From NCBI GenBank assembly GCA_001704575.1, contig MCAW01000010.1, forward strand, positions 1 through 64,000: 64,000 bases of DNA, written 5' to 3'. A program made the translations under genes and the position numbers. The notes beneath the pieces are model-generated. The model searched no databases, had not been told where the DNA came from, and saw only the letters and a program-made list of their open reading frames with translations. Shown in pieces: positions 37,618 to 47,392 of the stretch (the first letter of the stretch is position 1; each line of letters opens with the position of its first letter). The DNA comes from Methylophilales bacterium LSUCC0135 (GTDB taxonomy: Bacteria > Pseudomonadota > Gammaproteobacteria > Burkholderiales > Methylophilaceae).

Positions 37618-38955
37618 TTAGAAAAACTCGGCGTAACGTTCGATTTCCCACTCGGAAACGTGACGCTGGTATTCCACCCATTCCATCGATTTGAGGTTGA
37701 TAAACTCTTCCGAGAGCCCGTTGCCCAGCGCGTCGCGCAGGACCTTGTCTTCTTCGAAAGCACGGATCGCTTCGTTCAGGTTCTGCGGCAGGATGCCGAT
37801 GCCGTGTTCCTTCAGCTGCGCAGGCGAGTAGTCGTAGAGGTTGTCTGCGTTGCCCTTGCCCGGATCGAGTTCGCGCTCGACACCATCCATGCCGGCAGCG
37901 ATCAGTGCTGCAGTAGCAAGATAGGGGTTGCAGCCGCCGTCCGGCAGACGCAACTCAAGGCGGCCATAAGGAATGCGCACCATGGTCGAACGGTTGTTGA
38001 TGCCGTAGGAAATATAGGCCGGTGCCCAGGTGGCGCCGGTGAGGGAGCGGCCGACGACCAGTCGCTTGTAAGAGTTGACGGTCGGTGCTGCCAGTGCAGT
38101 CAGTGCAGGCGCGTGCGCCAGAATGCCGCCGAGGAAGTGATAGGCCAGTTTGGACAAGCCGTGGCCAGATTTGTCGCTGTCGTCATGGAACAGGCTCTTC
38201 TTGCCATCGCCAATCGACATGTGGATGTGCATGCCGTTGCCGGGGCGATTGCTGAATGGCTTGGGCATCAGCGAGCAGATCATGCCCATCTGATTGGCGA
38301 TTTCACTCGCCGCCATCTTGAACATGATGAAATCATCGGCGCTCTTGAGGCAGTCGGCATAGGTGTAGTTGATTTCGAACTGTGCGTTCGCATCTTCATG
38401 GTCGATCTGGTAGACATCCAGACCGGCAGCGATTAGCGCTTCCGTCAGTTTCTCCAGATACGCCGACTGGCGCGTAATGCCCTTGTAGTCGTAGCAAGGC
38501 TTTTGCAGCGTGTCGGTCGGGTCGACCGGATGAATCCTGCCCTGTTCGTCTTTCTTCAGCAGGGAGAACTCGGGCTCAAGACCGGTGTAGAGGGTCCAGC
38601 CACGCTTGCTCAGACGCTCGACCTGACGCTTCAGGACGACGCGGGAGTCGAATTCATACGGCTTGCCATCGACATGACCGTCACAGATCAAACGGGCATA
38701 GCCGGGCTGCCAGGGAATCAGCGAAAGCGTTGAAAGATCGCCGACCGCCATGTAATCGTGGCCGCCGTTTGGAGAAATCCCCATACCGCAAATTGCACCG
38801 CCTGCAAAACCTGCACCGGCGGTCAGAATGTCCTCAACATGTGCGGCCGGAACCGACTTGACCTTGGCCACACCGTGGATATCGACAAATTGCGCCAAAA
38901 CGTACTTGACGTTGTTGTCCTTCAAGAACTTCTTTGCTTCTGCCAACGATTTCAT
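37618..38955 (-). CDS. gmaS: gamma-glutamylmethylamide synthetase
   Basis: Glutamine-synthetase family ligase joining methylamine to glutamate with ATP; first step of methylamine use by this pathway. At 445 residues it is near the type III glutamine-synthetase-like length used by GmaS. Motifs: EPEFSLL with metal-binding Glu, [26 protein letters not shown] with catalytic His, and [28 protein letters not shown]. The placement between the dehydrogenase and synthase genes is what separates it from ordinary glutamine synthetase. It lies 21 bases after mgdD. Confidence 0.93.
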   Translation of the reverse strand: MKSLAEAKKFLKDNNVKYVLAQFVDIHGVAKVKSVPAAHVEDILTAGAGFAGGAICGMGISPNGGHDYMAVGDLSTLSLIPWQPGYARLICDGHVDGKPYEFDSRVVLKRQVERLSKRGWTLYTGLEPEFSLLKKDEQGRIHPVDPTDTLQKPCYDYKGITRQSAYLEKLTEALIAAGLDVYQIDHEDANAQFEINYTYADCLKSADDFIMFKMAASEIANQMGMICSLMPKPFSNRPGNGMHIHMSIGDGKKSLFHDDSDKSGHGLSKLAYHFLGGILAHAPALTALAAPTVNSYKRLVVGRSLTGATWAPAYISYGINNRSTMVRIPYGRLELRLPDGGCNPYLATAALIAAGMDGVERELDPGKGNADNLYDYSPAQLKEHGIGILPQNLNEAIRAFEEDKVLRDALGNGLSEEFINLKSMEWVEYQRHVSEWEIERYAEFF

Positions 38956-38976
38956 GCGTATCTCCCTGAAAATGTC

Positions 38977-39660
38977 TTATTTCTTGAAATGGCAGGAGAG
39001 GCCGACTGCACCACCCCCGAGTTCTTTGGCGACTTCCATCAACATGTCCCACATATAGGGACCATAGGTTCCATCGCACCAAATCCGGTACACCTGCTGT
39101 CCGTTCAGCGTCTGACGTAGCAGCGTGGCCGAGATACCGGCGACTTGCGTCATCACCACCGCGTTGGCGCCGAGCGCGCTGTCGCGCAGGTCCAGCATGC
39201 AAAGTTCGGAGAGCAGGTCGAGCGCTTCGCTACCGCTCAGGATAAAAGCGGCATCCGCACGCTGCACCTTGTATACGCCGGCAACCTCGGCCTGCTTGAA
39301 GCCCTTTGCAAGTAGCGCGCAGGTGTCGCCGCTGTGCTGGTCTTCGAGCAGGAATTCGCTGCCGCCGAGTCTGAGAATCATGGTGCCGGGCGCAGCATCA
39401 TCCCAGCTGTTGATCGCAGCCGGTGTGTTCATACCCTTGGCTGCCAGCCATGCGGCGGCTTGCGGCCCTTTGACCGAGAAGCGCTGGAAGCAGCTCACAT
39501 CGGTGACGCCGAGCAGCTGCTTGCGGGCGTTTTCGACGCTGGCGCCCTCGAATTCAAGCGCGACTTCCATGCCGTTCAACTCGCCCATCTTCGGCTTCAA
39601 GGCCTGCTGGGCATACGCCACCGGCGTTTTTCTGATCATTACTGTCTGAGGTGTAGTCAT
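38977..39660 (-). CDS. mgdD: N-methylglutamate dehydrogenase subunit D (SoxG-like)
   Basis: A 227-residue homologue of the gamma subunit of heterotetrameric sarcosine oxidase. It shows the short GcvT-like fold: TDVSCFQRFSVKGPQAAAWLAAKGM, FILSGSEALDLLSELCMLDLR and VMTQVAGISATLLRQTL. It belongs to the complex that oxidises N-methylglutamate to glutamate plus a C1 unit. It starts 12 bases after mgdC and ends 21 before gmaS, so all are co-transcribed. Confidence 0.92.
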   Translation of the reverse strand: MTTPQTVMIRKTPVAYAQQALKPKMGELNGMEVALEFEGASVENARKQLLGVTDVSCFQRFSVKGPQAAAWLAAKGMNTPAAINSWDDAAPGTMILRLGGSEFLLEDQHSGDTCALLAKGFKQAEVAGVYKVQRADAAFILSGSEALDLLSELCMLDLRDSALGANAVVMTQVAGISATLLRQTLNGQQVYRIWCDGTYGPYMWDMLMEVAKELGGGAVGLSCHFKK

Positions 39661-39672
39661 GTCCTGATTCCT

Positions 39673-42561
39673 TTAATCCGCATTGAAGAACGGCGTTTCA
39701 ACGACAGTCGCCTTGACGATGGAACCGTTGTCGGTGCGGATATCGAACACCATGCCGGGCTGATTCCTGGCCGGGTCGACATACGCCAGACCGATGATGC
39801 GTTTCGCTGCCGGACTGTAGGCAACGCTGGTGACACGGCCCTTGATGGCGGCGCCGTCAATCACGAGGTTACAGTCCTGCGGCATTTCACCGGAATACTC
39901 CTGAGGGAGTACAAACGGCACCAGCAGCTTGGCGACTTTTTTCTTGCCGATGATCTTGAGGCTGCGCTGGCCGATGAAGAATGGCTTGTCCATGGCCAGC
40001 GCTGATTCGGCGCCGATTTCATATGGATTGGTGAGGCCGTCGGTGTCGTATCCTGCCAGGTGATGGCCCAGTTCCAGACGCAGCAGACGCTGCGCATCGG
40101 TACCGAATGGACGAATACCATAGCCGGCACCGGCCTCCATCAAGGCCAGCCAGAAGTTGAGGCCGTGCGCACTCGGCATGTGGATTTCGTAGGCGAGGTG
40201 AGCGACAAAGCCAACCCGCACGAGCCGTACCGGCACACCCAGCACTTCAGTCTCGCAGGCGGCGCCCATCGGGAAAGCCGCATCGGACAGGTCGATACTG
40301 ACCAGCTTGCCGACGATATCGCGTGCAGCCGGGCCGGCGACATTGATCAGGCCGTAGGCGCCGGTGACGTTGACCAGCCCGACATTGAGCTGCCATATCT
40401 GCAGCCAGCGCTGCATTTCGCGGTACACCGCAGCGGCGTTGGAGGTGCTGATGGTGAGATAGAACAGTTCGTCGGCCAGGCGGCTGGCGATGCCGTCGTC
40501 AACAACCACACCGGCTTCATCCAGCAACAGCGCGTAACGTGTAGTGCCCACTTTCTGGTCGGCAAACTTGCCGGTATAGAAACGCTCGAGGAACAGCGCC
40601 GCATCGGGGCCGCACACTTCGATCTTGCCCAGCGTGCCGCTATCGATGATGCCTGCCGTCTGCCGCACGGCCTGCGCTTCTTCCTGCACCAGCTGCTGCT
40701 TGCTCTTGCCGGCCTGCTGGTAATAGGCGGGACGCGACCAGGCACCGACATCGACGAAGAACGCCCCGGCGGACTCATGCCAGGCATGGATCGAGGTCAG
40801 GCGGTGCGAATGGAAACTGCGGCCGCCGAGATGACCGAACGGTGTCGGGTGGAAGAACGGACGAGCGGTGGTAGTGCCGATTTTCTCGACCGGCAGGTTG
40901 CGGATCTTCGCCAAAATGCGGATGGCATTCATGTTGGAGTGCTTGCCCTGGCTCGGCCCCATGCCGACCGTGGTGAAACGCTTCATCAGCTCGATATTGT
41001 CGAAGCCTTCCTTGGCGGCGTTGACGAAGTCCTTGATCTGGATGTCTTCATCGAAGTCGACGAAATTCTTGCCCTTTGGATGTTCGACGAACGGATAAGG
41101 ATGGCTGGGTGACGGACCCTGATGCTTGTCGACCGTCACTTCTGGAGGCCGCTTGCCGAGATAGCGCAGCACTTCGGCGGCTGCACGCATGCCATCATTG
41201 GCACGTTGCTGCAGGCAATAAACTCCGTTGACGCGGCCGGCGGCAAACACGCCCGCGGGCAGACAGTTGGGCACGAATTGCTGGATGTCGTTGCTGTAGC
41301 CCATGCCGGTACCGGCTTGATAGAGCAGCGCAGCAGCCGGTGCCCAGCCCGCACTCATGGCAATGCCGTCGCAATCGATATTCACCGATTTGCCGGGGTT
41401 GGCCTGACCGGTGGCTTCATCGAACGGGAAGATCACCGCACCCTGTACGCCCAGCTTGTCGCTGGTAGCTACCGCTTCGTAGACGCAGCTGGCCGGATAA
41501 ATCTTGACGCCCTTGCGCACCAGTTCGCCGACCAGATCATCACGTTGGCCTTCGGCACGCATATCGACCAATGCTGCCACCTTGGCGCCGGCGTTGAGCA
41601 GGTCGAGCGCGACACGGTAGCCGTGCGCATTGGCGGTAACAACCACGCCCTTGTTGAAAGGCTTGACCGCATAACGGTTGATCAGGCGCTGCGCTGCCGA
41701 GCCGAGCATGACGCCGGGCAGATCGTTGTTGTGGAATACCGGCGGCTGTTCGAACACGCCGGTGGCGACGATCACGGCCTTGGCACGCACGCGGGTGATG
41801 CCCTTGGCAGTTACTACCGGCACCATGTGATCGGCGTAATAACCGGCTGCATAGGCACCGGTATAAACATGAATATTGGCGGTTTCCGCGACCTTGGCTT
41901 GCAGTTCCTCCAGTATCTTTCTGGAAGATTCACTGCCGGCGTAGTCATAGGTTAGACTGCCGCCCAGACTTTGATTCTCGTCCACCAGCACCACTTCCAG
42001 ACCTTCGGAAGCCGCTGCCAGCGCAGCAGAAAGTCCGGAAGGACCGGCGCCGATCACCAGCAGATCACAGTGCTTGTTGAGCTTGCGCTTGGTGATGCGG
42101 GGATAGTTGAAATTGACCACGCCCAGACCTGCCGCCTTGCGGATGATCTTTTCCCAGAACGGGAACAGCCTGGCCGGTTTGTGGAATGCCTTGTAATAGA
42201 AGCCCACCGGCAACAGCGGGGAGAGAGAATCGATGTACTTGTTCTTGTCCTTGAGCACGCCGCCGTCGGTATTGACCGCATCGAGCTGCATGCCGTTGCC
42301 CAAGGCAACGACGTCGCCACGGATATTGGTATCGTTGCCGTCGGTCACCATGACGTTGACGTCATGGTTGGCAAAACTCAGCACACCGCGTGCGCGGTGA
42401 TACTTGAAGCTGCGGCCCAGCACCTTGACACCGGCAGCCCACAGCGCGCTGGTGATGGTGTCGCCCTCGTAACCGCTGTATTCCTGGCCTTCGAAAGTGA
42501 ACCGCACGGTCTTGTCGCGGCTGATCCACTCACCTGCCTGTTTCGGCAATCTCATGCTCAT
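39673..42561 (-). CDS. mgdC: N-methylglutamate dehydrogenase subunit C (SoxA-like, large)
   Basis: A 962-residue fusion like the alpha subunit of sarcosine oxidase. Residues 1-100 resemble a hydrogen-cyanide-synthase-A/2Fe-2S-type entry domain (FTFEGQEYSGYEGDTITSALWAAGV). Residues about 160-500 are a NAD/FAD disulfide-reductase fold with CDLLVIGAGPSGLSAALAAASEG, and residues about 590-960 are a GcvT-type folate-binding domain that can accept the C1 unit as methylenetetrahydrofolate. It overlaps mgdB by 4 bases. This subunit explains how methylamine carbon may enter tetrahydrofolate directly, besides release as formaldehyde. Confidence 0.93.
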   Translation of the reverse strand: MSMRLPKQAGEWISRDKTVRFTFEGQEYSGYEGDTITSALWAAGVKVLGRSFKYHRARGVLSFANHDVNVMVTDGNDTNIRGDVVALGNGMQLDAVNTDGGVLKDKNKYIDSLSPLLPVGFYYKAFHKPARLFPFWEKIIRKAAGLGVVNFNYPRITKRKLNKHCDLLVIGAGPSGLSAALAAASEGLEVVLVDENQSLGGSLTYDYAGSESSRKILEELQAKVAETANIHVYTGAYAAGYYADHMVPVVTAKGITRVRAKAVIVATGVFEQPPVFHNNDLPGVMLGSAAQRLINRYAVKPFNKGVVVTANAHGYRVALDLLNAGAKVAALVDMRAEGQRDDLVGELVRKGVKIYPASCVYEAVATSDKLGVQGAVIFPFDEATGQANPGKSVNIDCDGIAMSAGWAPAAALLYQAGTGMGYSNDIQQFVPNCLPAGVFAAGRVNGVYCLQQRANDGMRAAAEVLRYLGKRPPEVTVDKHQGPSPSHPYPFVEHPKGKNFVDFDEDIQIKDFVNAAKEGFDNIELMKRFTTVGMGPSQGKHSNMNAIRILAKIRNLPVEKIGTTTARPFFHPTPFGHLGGRSFHSHRLTSIHAWHESAGAFFVDVGAWSRPAYYQQAGKSKQQLVQEEAQAVRQTAGIIDSGTLGKIEVCGPDAALFLERFYTGKFADQKVGTTRYALLLDEAGVVVDDGIASRLADELFYLTISTSNAAAVYREMQRWLQIWQLNVGLVNVTGAYGLINVAGPAARDIVGKLVSIDLSDAAFPMGAACETEVLGVPVRLVRVGFVAHLAYEIHMPSAHGLNFWLALMEAGAGYGIRPFGTDAQRLLRLELGHHLAGYDTDGLTNPYEIGAESALAMDKPFFIGQRSLKIIGKKKVAKLLVPFVLPQEYSGEMPQDCNLVIDGAAIKGRVTSVAYSPAAKRIIGLAYVDPARNQPGMVFDIRTDNGSIVKATVVETPFFNAD

Positions 42562-42881
42562 ATTGATTGCTCCGTACCTGTAGTCTGATTTTTATTGGGC
42601 TTGCTGCCAGTCTGATCCTTACCGCTCGGGTCCTTGCCGAACAAGTAGGTCTTCAACACTTCATCGGTCAGCGTGTTGCGTTCGGCGATGAACCAGGTGC
42701 CGCTCGGCCCGTGGTACCACCACTCTTTTTTCACGCCGGGGGCGTTATCGCGGTAGTGCACGTAACCGGCCCACTCGTAGTCATCGCTGCCATCGGGGTC
42801 CGGCATCTCGCGATACTCGCCGCCGAAGAGGAATTCGCTTAATGGCCTGACGCCATTCATCGGACATTCAAGAAGTTTCAT
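42558..42881 (-). CDS. mgdB: N-methylglutamate dehydrogenase subunit B (SoxD-like)
   Basis: A 107-residue delta-type subunit from the ATG at 42881 (MKLLECPMNGVRPLSEF); the 22 residues upstream in frame are highly basic and not family-like. SEFLFGGEYREMPDP, YVHYRDNAPGVKKEWWYHGPSGTWFIAERNT are the conserved SoxD features. Sarcosine-oxidase SoxD has a CxxC-type zinc site, but here only one Cys remains (ECPMNG), as seen in the N-methylglutamate version. It lies 34 bases after the mgdA stop. Confidence 0.88.
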   Translation of the reverse strand: MKLLECPMNGVRPLSEFLFGGEYREMPDPDGSDDYEWAGYVHYRDNAPGVKKEWWYHGPSGTWFIAERNTLTDEVLKTYLFGKDPSGKDQTGSKPNKNQTTGTEQSI

Positions 42882-42915
42882 TTCGTTTCGCCTCTGCTTT
42901 CGACGCTTCTTCGGC

Positions 42916-44157
42916 CTAGTGACCGACCGAAGCAGCGCCCTTTTCACCTGTTAATTCATATTCTTCAAAACGCGACATGCGGAATGAATGAATCAATTCA
43001 TGCGGCCTGTCGTTGGCCATGGTGTACGCCATGGTCTTGCCGCTGATCGGCGTCGCCTTGAAGCCCCAGGTTCCCCAGCCGGCGTCGAGGTAGAAGCCCC
43101 TGACCGGCGTGTTGCCCATGATCGGCGCGAAGTCCGGCGTGATGTCGGCCATGCCAGCCCACTGACGGACGATCTTGACGTTGGAGAGGAAGGGGAACAT
43201 GTCGACGATGTGCGAAGTGAGCCCTTCGACAAAATCGAAGGTCGAGCGGGTCGAATGCACTTCGTAAGGATCGAGCGAAGAACCCATGACCAGCTCGCCG
43301 CGCGAAGACTGGCTGACGTAAACATGCAGGCTGCCGGAAACGAGGATCGTATCGAGCCAGGGCTTCATCGGTTCGCTGACGCAAGCCTGTAGCGGGTGGA
43401 TGACGATAGGCGTTTGCAGGTTGACCATCTTGCACACGCGCGGCGTGAAACCGGCGACGGCAGACAGCACCTTGCCGGTAGCAATATAGCCGCGGCTGGT
43501 ATGCACGCCCTGCACCCTGCCGTCCTTGACGTCGATGCCCTGCACTTCAGTGTTCTGGAAGATTTCAACGCCCATGCTGTCGGCGCCACGTGCATAACCC
43601 CAGGCGACCGCATCGTGACGGGCAATGGAACCGGGTTCGTGATAGAGCGCGCCCTGAATCGGCGCCTTGCCGCTGCAGGAAATATCGAGCTGCGGGCAGG
43701 CACGCGAGATTTCATCGGTACCGACGACGCGGCTCTTGACACCGACATGCTTGTTCACCTCGGCGCGCCAGCGCATGGTACGCATCGCAGATTCCGAGTG
43801 TGCCAGCGTGAAGTGACCGCGATTTGAGTAGAACAGATTGATGTCGAGCTCGGTGGAAAGCCCTTCGAACAATTTGACGCTGGCATCGTAGAAGCTGACG
43901 CCGTCTGGCGTCAGGTAGTTGGAGCGCACGATGGTGGTGTTGCGGCCGGTATTGCCGCCGCCGATATACCCACGCTCCAGCACCGCGACGTTGGTAATGC
44001 CATGATCCTTGGCGAGGTAATAGGCCGCAGCAAGGCCATGGCCGCCACCGCCGATAATGACCGCGTCATAGGACTTTTTGGGTGTCTGACAATCCCTGAA
44101 AAAACGTGGTTCTTTATACTCACGTCCCAGAGCAAACTTAAGTAGCTGATAAGCCAT
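42916..44157 (-). CDS. mgdA: N-methylglutamate dehydrogenase subunit A (SoxB-like)
   Basis: A 413-residue flavoprotein like the beta subunit of sarcosine oxidase, which holds the catalytic FAD. AVIIGGGGHGLAAAYYLAKDHG (residues about 33-53) is the dinucleotide loop; GYIGGGNTGRNTTIVRSNYL, WAGMADITPDFAPIMGNTPV and LDAGWGTWGFKATPISGKTMA are typical of the family. First gene of the operon; GGGGA lies about 7-8 bases before the ATG. A sigma-70 promoter sits at 44279-44307, leaving a leader of roughly 115 bases. Confidence 0.94.
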   Translation of the reverse strand: MAYQLLKFALGREYKEPRFFRDCQTPKKSYDAVIIGGGGHGLAAAYYLAKDHGITNVAVLERGYIGGGNTGRNTTIVRSNYLTPDGVSFYDASVKLFEGLSTELDINLFYSNRGHFTLAHSESAMRTMRWRAEVNKHVGVKSRVVGTDEISRACPQLDISCSGKAPIQGALYHEPGSIARHDAVAWGYARGADSMGVEIFQNTEVQGIDVKDGRVQGVHTSRGYIATGKVLSAVAGFTPRVCKMVNLQTPIVIHPLQACVSEPMKPWLDTILVSGSLHVYVSQSSRGELVMGSSLDPYEVHSTRSTFDFVEGLTSHIVDMFPFLSNVKIVRQWAGMADITPDFAPIMGNTPVRGFYLDAGWGTWGFKATPISGKTMAYTMANDRPHELIHSFRMSRFEEYELTGEKGAASVGH

Positions 44158-44260
44158 TCAAAATCCCCACAATTAGATATATTCACCCGGTCATCAAAGC
44201 CAATAATGCGGTTTGCGATAGCACTGCCAACCAGAAAAATTATTAACTTTTTTTACCCAC

Positions 44261-44341
44261 ATGAAACTTGTTGGAGTCATTACATCAAAGCCAAAAATCC
44301 TTGTCAAGAGATATATGAAACATTTTTTCTCTAAATGAAAC
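44261..44341. promoter_or_regulatory. three ATGAAAC direct repeats around the mgd promoter
   Basis: ATGAAAC occurs at 44261-44267, 44315-44321 and 44335-44341, in the same orientation, spaced 54 and 20 bases start to start, close to whole turns of the helix. Relative to the predicted mgdA start near 44272 they are centred at about +8, -46 and -66. They are candidate operator sites, perhaps for the XRE-cupin regulator encoded at 44495. Confidence 0.5.
44279..44307 (-). promoter_or_regulatory. sigma-70 promoter of the N-methylglutamate operon
   Basis: On the minus strand, a perfect TTGACA (44302-44307), 17 bases, and TGTAAT (44279-44284, 5 of 6). It lies 122 bases upstream of the mgdA ATG. Surrounding DNA is AT-rich and holds the ATGAAAC repeats. 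Confidence 0.75.
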
Positions 44342-44494
44342 TTTTAATGGAGCAATGCAAATTTTTCAATTAAACTTAATGGGTTAGCGCATCATGGATT
44401 TCGCAAATTTATGATGTTTACAAGCTATGGCGCCTTCAGCCATACTGCTTTTCAAGCAAAAAACATTCACAAAATGCAACAGCACACATAAGGA

Positions 44495-45160
44495 ATGGAT
44501 GGGGAGATGAGTTCTAGCGACAACAGCGCGGTGACAGCTACCGTTTATCAGGATACTCAAGGCAAGGCGCTCGACCGTTTTCTGGGCAACACCATGCACC
44601 AGTTGCGCATACAACACGGCCTCACGTTGGCGGAAGTTTCACAACGGGCGGGCATCAGCCGCGGCATGCTGAGCAAGATCGAGAACGGGCTGTCATCGAC
44701 CAGTCTGGATACGCTGGAGCAGCTCGCCAATGCGCTAGGCGTCACCCTCTCCCGTCTGTTCCAGGGCTACAACCTGCCGAGCAGTGCTGTCCAGTTCGTC
44801 AAGAGCGGCGAAGGCATGGAAGTGGTGCGGCGCGGTACGCGCAGCGGACACACCTATCATCTGCTGGCATACGATCAGGGACCGCAGAAGCTGTTCGAGC
44901 CTTTCCTGATCAGTCTGGAAGACCCGAGCGAGGAGTTCCCCAGTTTCGAGCATCCGGGTACCGAATTCATTTACATGCTGGAAGGCGAAGTCGAATACCG
45001 CGTCGGCGATGAGGTATTCCTGCTGCAACCGGGCGATTCCCTCACCTTCCGCGGCGAAATTCCGCACCGTCCGGAAAAGCACAATATCCTGCCGATACGC
45101 TTTCTCGCCATCATCCACTACGATATGCCGGGCGGCGAAGCGGATAACGAAACAGCATGA
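44495..45160 (+). CDS. XRE-family regulator with C-terminal cupin domain
   Basis: A 221-residue transcription factor. Residues about 25-90 form a helix-turn-helix of the XRE type (LRIQHGLTLAEVSQRAGISRGMLSKIENGLSSTSLDTL), and residues about 130-215 form a cupin barrel (HPGTEFIYMLEGEVEYRVGDEVFLLQPGDSLTFRGEIPH) that could bind a small ligand. Start 44495 or the ATG at 44507 are both possible; AAGGA precedes the first too closely. It is divergent from mgdA across 337 bases that hold the operon promoter, so it is the natural candidate to regulate methylamine oxidation. The GNAT gene overlaps its stop by 4 bases. Confidence 0.88.
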   Translation: MDGEMSSSDNSAVTATVYQDTQGKALDRFLGNTMHQLRIQHGLTLAEVSQRAGISRGMLSKIENGLSSTSLDTLEQLANALGVTLSRLFQGYNLPSSAVQFVKSGEGMEVVRRGTRSGHTYHLLAYDQGPQKLFEPFLISLEDPSEEFPSFEHPGTEFIYMLEGEVEYRVGDEVFLLQPGDSLTFRGEIPHRPEKHNILPIRFLAIIHYDMPGGEADNETA

Positions 45161-45612
45161 GCCAGCCCCGTATCGACGACGCCACTGAAGCCGACATTCC
45201 GGCACTGGTCGGCTTGCTGGCCGAGTTGTTCAGTATCGAGAAGGATTTCCGCCCCGATACCGAAAAACAGATCCGTGGACTCGACATGCTGATCGGCTGC
45301 CCGCAACAGGGCGTGATCAAAGTCGCCAGGGATGAAAACGGCCAGGTCATCGGCATGGTCAGCGCGCAACTGGTGATTTCTACCGCACAGGGCGCACCGT
45401 CGGCCTGGGTCGAAGATATGGTCGTCAGCCCAGCGTGGCGTACGCAGGGATTGGGCAGGACACTACTCGATTCTGCCCTGCAATGGGCCAGTGATAAAGG
45501 CGCAACCCGCGCCCAGCTACTGGTGGATATCGAGAATATTCCGGCTGTCGGCTACTACCGCCATCTGGGCTGGGAATCTACTCAGCTGCAGGCACGGCGC
45601 ATCTTTCTTTAA
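45157..45612 (+). CDS. GNAT family N-acetyltransferase
   Basis: A 151-residue acetyl-CoA-dependent acetyltransferase. VEDMVVSPAWRTQGLGRTLLDSALQWA is motif A with the Q/RxxGxG/A acetyl-CoA loop, and NIPAVGYYRHLGWESTQLQARR is motif B. It overlaps the regulator stop (ATGA), so it is co-expressed with it. Such GNAT proteins occur beside methylamine-pathway genes in some methylotrophs, but the substrate is unknown. Confidence 0.88.
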   Translation: MSQPRIDDATEADIPALVGLLAELFSIEKDFRPDTEKQIRGLDMLIGCPQQGVIKVARDENGQVIGMVSAQLVISTAQGAPSAWVEDMVVSPAWRTQGLGRTLLDSALQWASDKGATRAQLLVDIENIPAVGYYRHLGWESTQLQARRIFL

Positions 45613-45648
45613 GACAAAGAAGGGTGAAGGGTGATGAGAGAACTCCGC

Positions 45649-46230
45649 TCAAGCCACCCAATGGATAGCTGCCTGCATCATTTGCCGAAGGACCGGCCGC
45701 AATGCTGCCGCCCTGGTTTCATCCAGCAAAAATGGCGCTGATTCTTTCATATAGCTGCGCATCGCGGTTTCGAGCTGGACCGCATGCACGCCCTGCCCTG
45801 GAGCACCATAGCGGCGGGTGATATAGCCGCCCTTGAAGCGGCCGTTGGCAACACTGGAATACGGGCTGGCGGCAGCAACCTACGCCAGCACCGCCGTCAG
45901 CGCAGGGTCGCAGGATTGATCATCGGCGCTGCCGATATTCAAGTGCGGCAACTCCCCCTCGAAAAACCTCGGCACCACTGAGCGGATGGAATGCGCATCC
46001 CACAAGACCAAACGTTCGTTGTTTAGCACGGTTTCAGCGTCGGGGCCACTGACATTGACGATATTCAGCGCCGTGACGTCATAAAGGCCGGCGCGGGTTC
46101 TGACCGCAACAACTTCGTCATGCGGATCGGTATGATAGCTCCATGGAATCGGCATACAGTTCCATGTATCGCCATCGAGCTTCGAACCCAGCGCGCGATG
46201 TCTGTCATTAAGTACTGAATTTCTGTTCAT
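45649..46230 (-). pseudogene. chimeric remnant: GcvT-like N-terminus fused to HutG-like C-terminus
   Basis: Reading from 46230, about 71 codons (MNRNSVLNDRHRALGSKL... to NVSGPDAETVLN) match the N-terminus of a GcvT-type aminomethyltransferase. At about 46020 the frame passes directly into NERLVLWDAHSIRSVVPRFF, which is the middle of N-formylglutamate amidohydrolase (HutG). A TAG at 45880-45882 then stops the frame, but HutG-like sequence continues in the same frame (SPYSSVANGRFKGGYITRR, GVHAVQLE) to a TGA at 45649. So two genes were joined by a deletion removing roughly 300 GcvT codons and the first half of hutG, and a nonsense mutation followed. A functional fusion is very unlikely. Confidence 0.85.
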
Positions 46231-46383
46231 GCTCACACCCCCTAACGATCTTGCGGTCAACTTTATCCAAACAGTGGCGCAATCAAAATTCTCTCAAAGT
46301 TGTACTACCTAAGAAGTAAGGGGCAATGTGTGGCGAGAGCGTGCAGCAAGCTTTGATTTCAGTTGCGCGAAACTTTTCGGCCA

Positions 46384-46410
46384 CTAGCACTCTCTTACAG
46401 TGAGTGCTAA
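46384..46410. promoter_or_regulatory. CIRCE operator (HrcA site) upstream of rpoH
   Basis: CTAGCACTC (46384-46392), nine bases, then GAGTGCTAA (46402-46410): 17 of 18 positions of the CIRCE consensus TTAGCACTC-N9-GAGTGCTAA. It lies 28 bases before the rpoH start, so bound HrcA would block initiation or early elongation. hrcA itself is not in the window. Confidence 0.93.
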
Positions 46411-46438
46411 AATTCATTTAAAGGAGAGCTATCAGACC

Positions 46439-47302
<864 letters not shown>

Positions 47303-47308
47303 AGGCTT

Positions 47309-47368
47309 GCAAAAAAACAGTTTGTAAAAAAACAGGCTGTGAAAAAACCGGTCGTAAAAAAGAAAGGC
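47309..47368 (+). repeat. four in-frame 15-base repeats after the rpoH stop
   Basis: Starting two codons after the rpoH TGA and in the same frame, four 15-base units encode AKKQF, VKKQA, VKKPV and VKKKG. Differences lie partly in third codon positions. The frame then runs through the terminator to a TGA at 47405. This looks like a former Lys-rich C-terminal tail of RpoH cut off by the stop, or a tail reached by stop-codon read-through. Confidence 0.6.
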
Positions 47369-47392
47369 TGCCAATCGGCAGCCTTTCTTTTT
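47359..47392 (+). terminator. rho-independent terminator after rpoH
   Basis: AAAGAAAGGCTGCC and GGCAGCCTTTCTTT form a perfect 14-base stem with an AATC loop, followed by TT. The A-run on the left and T-run on the right allow use in both directions, serving rpoH and the convergent small membrane protein gene. Confidence 0.9.

Noticed and set aside
46400-46438. upstream extension of rpoH
   Set aside because: The added codons begin inside the CIRCE operator and precede the AAGGAG ribosome site.
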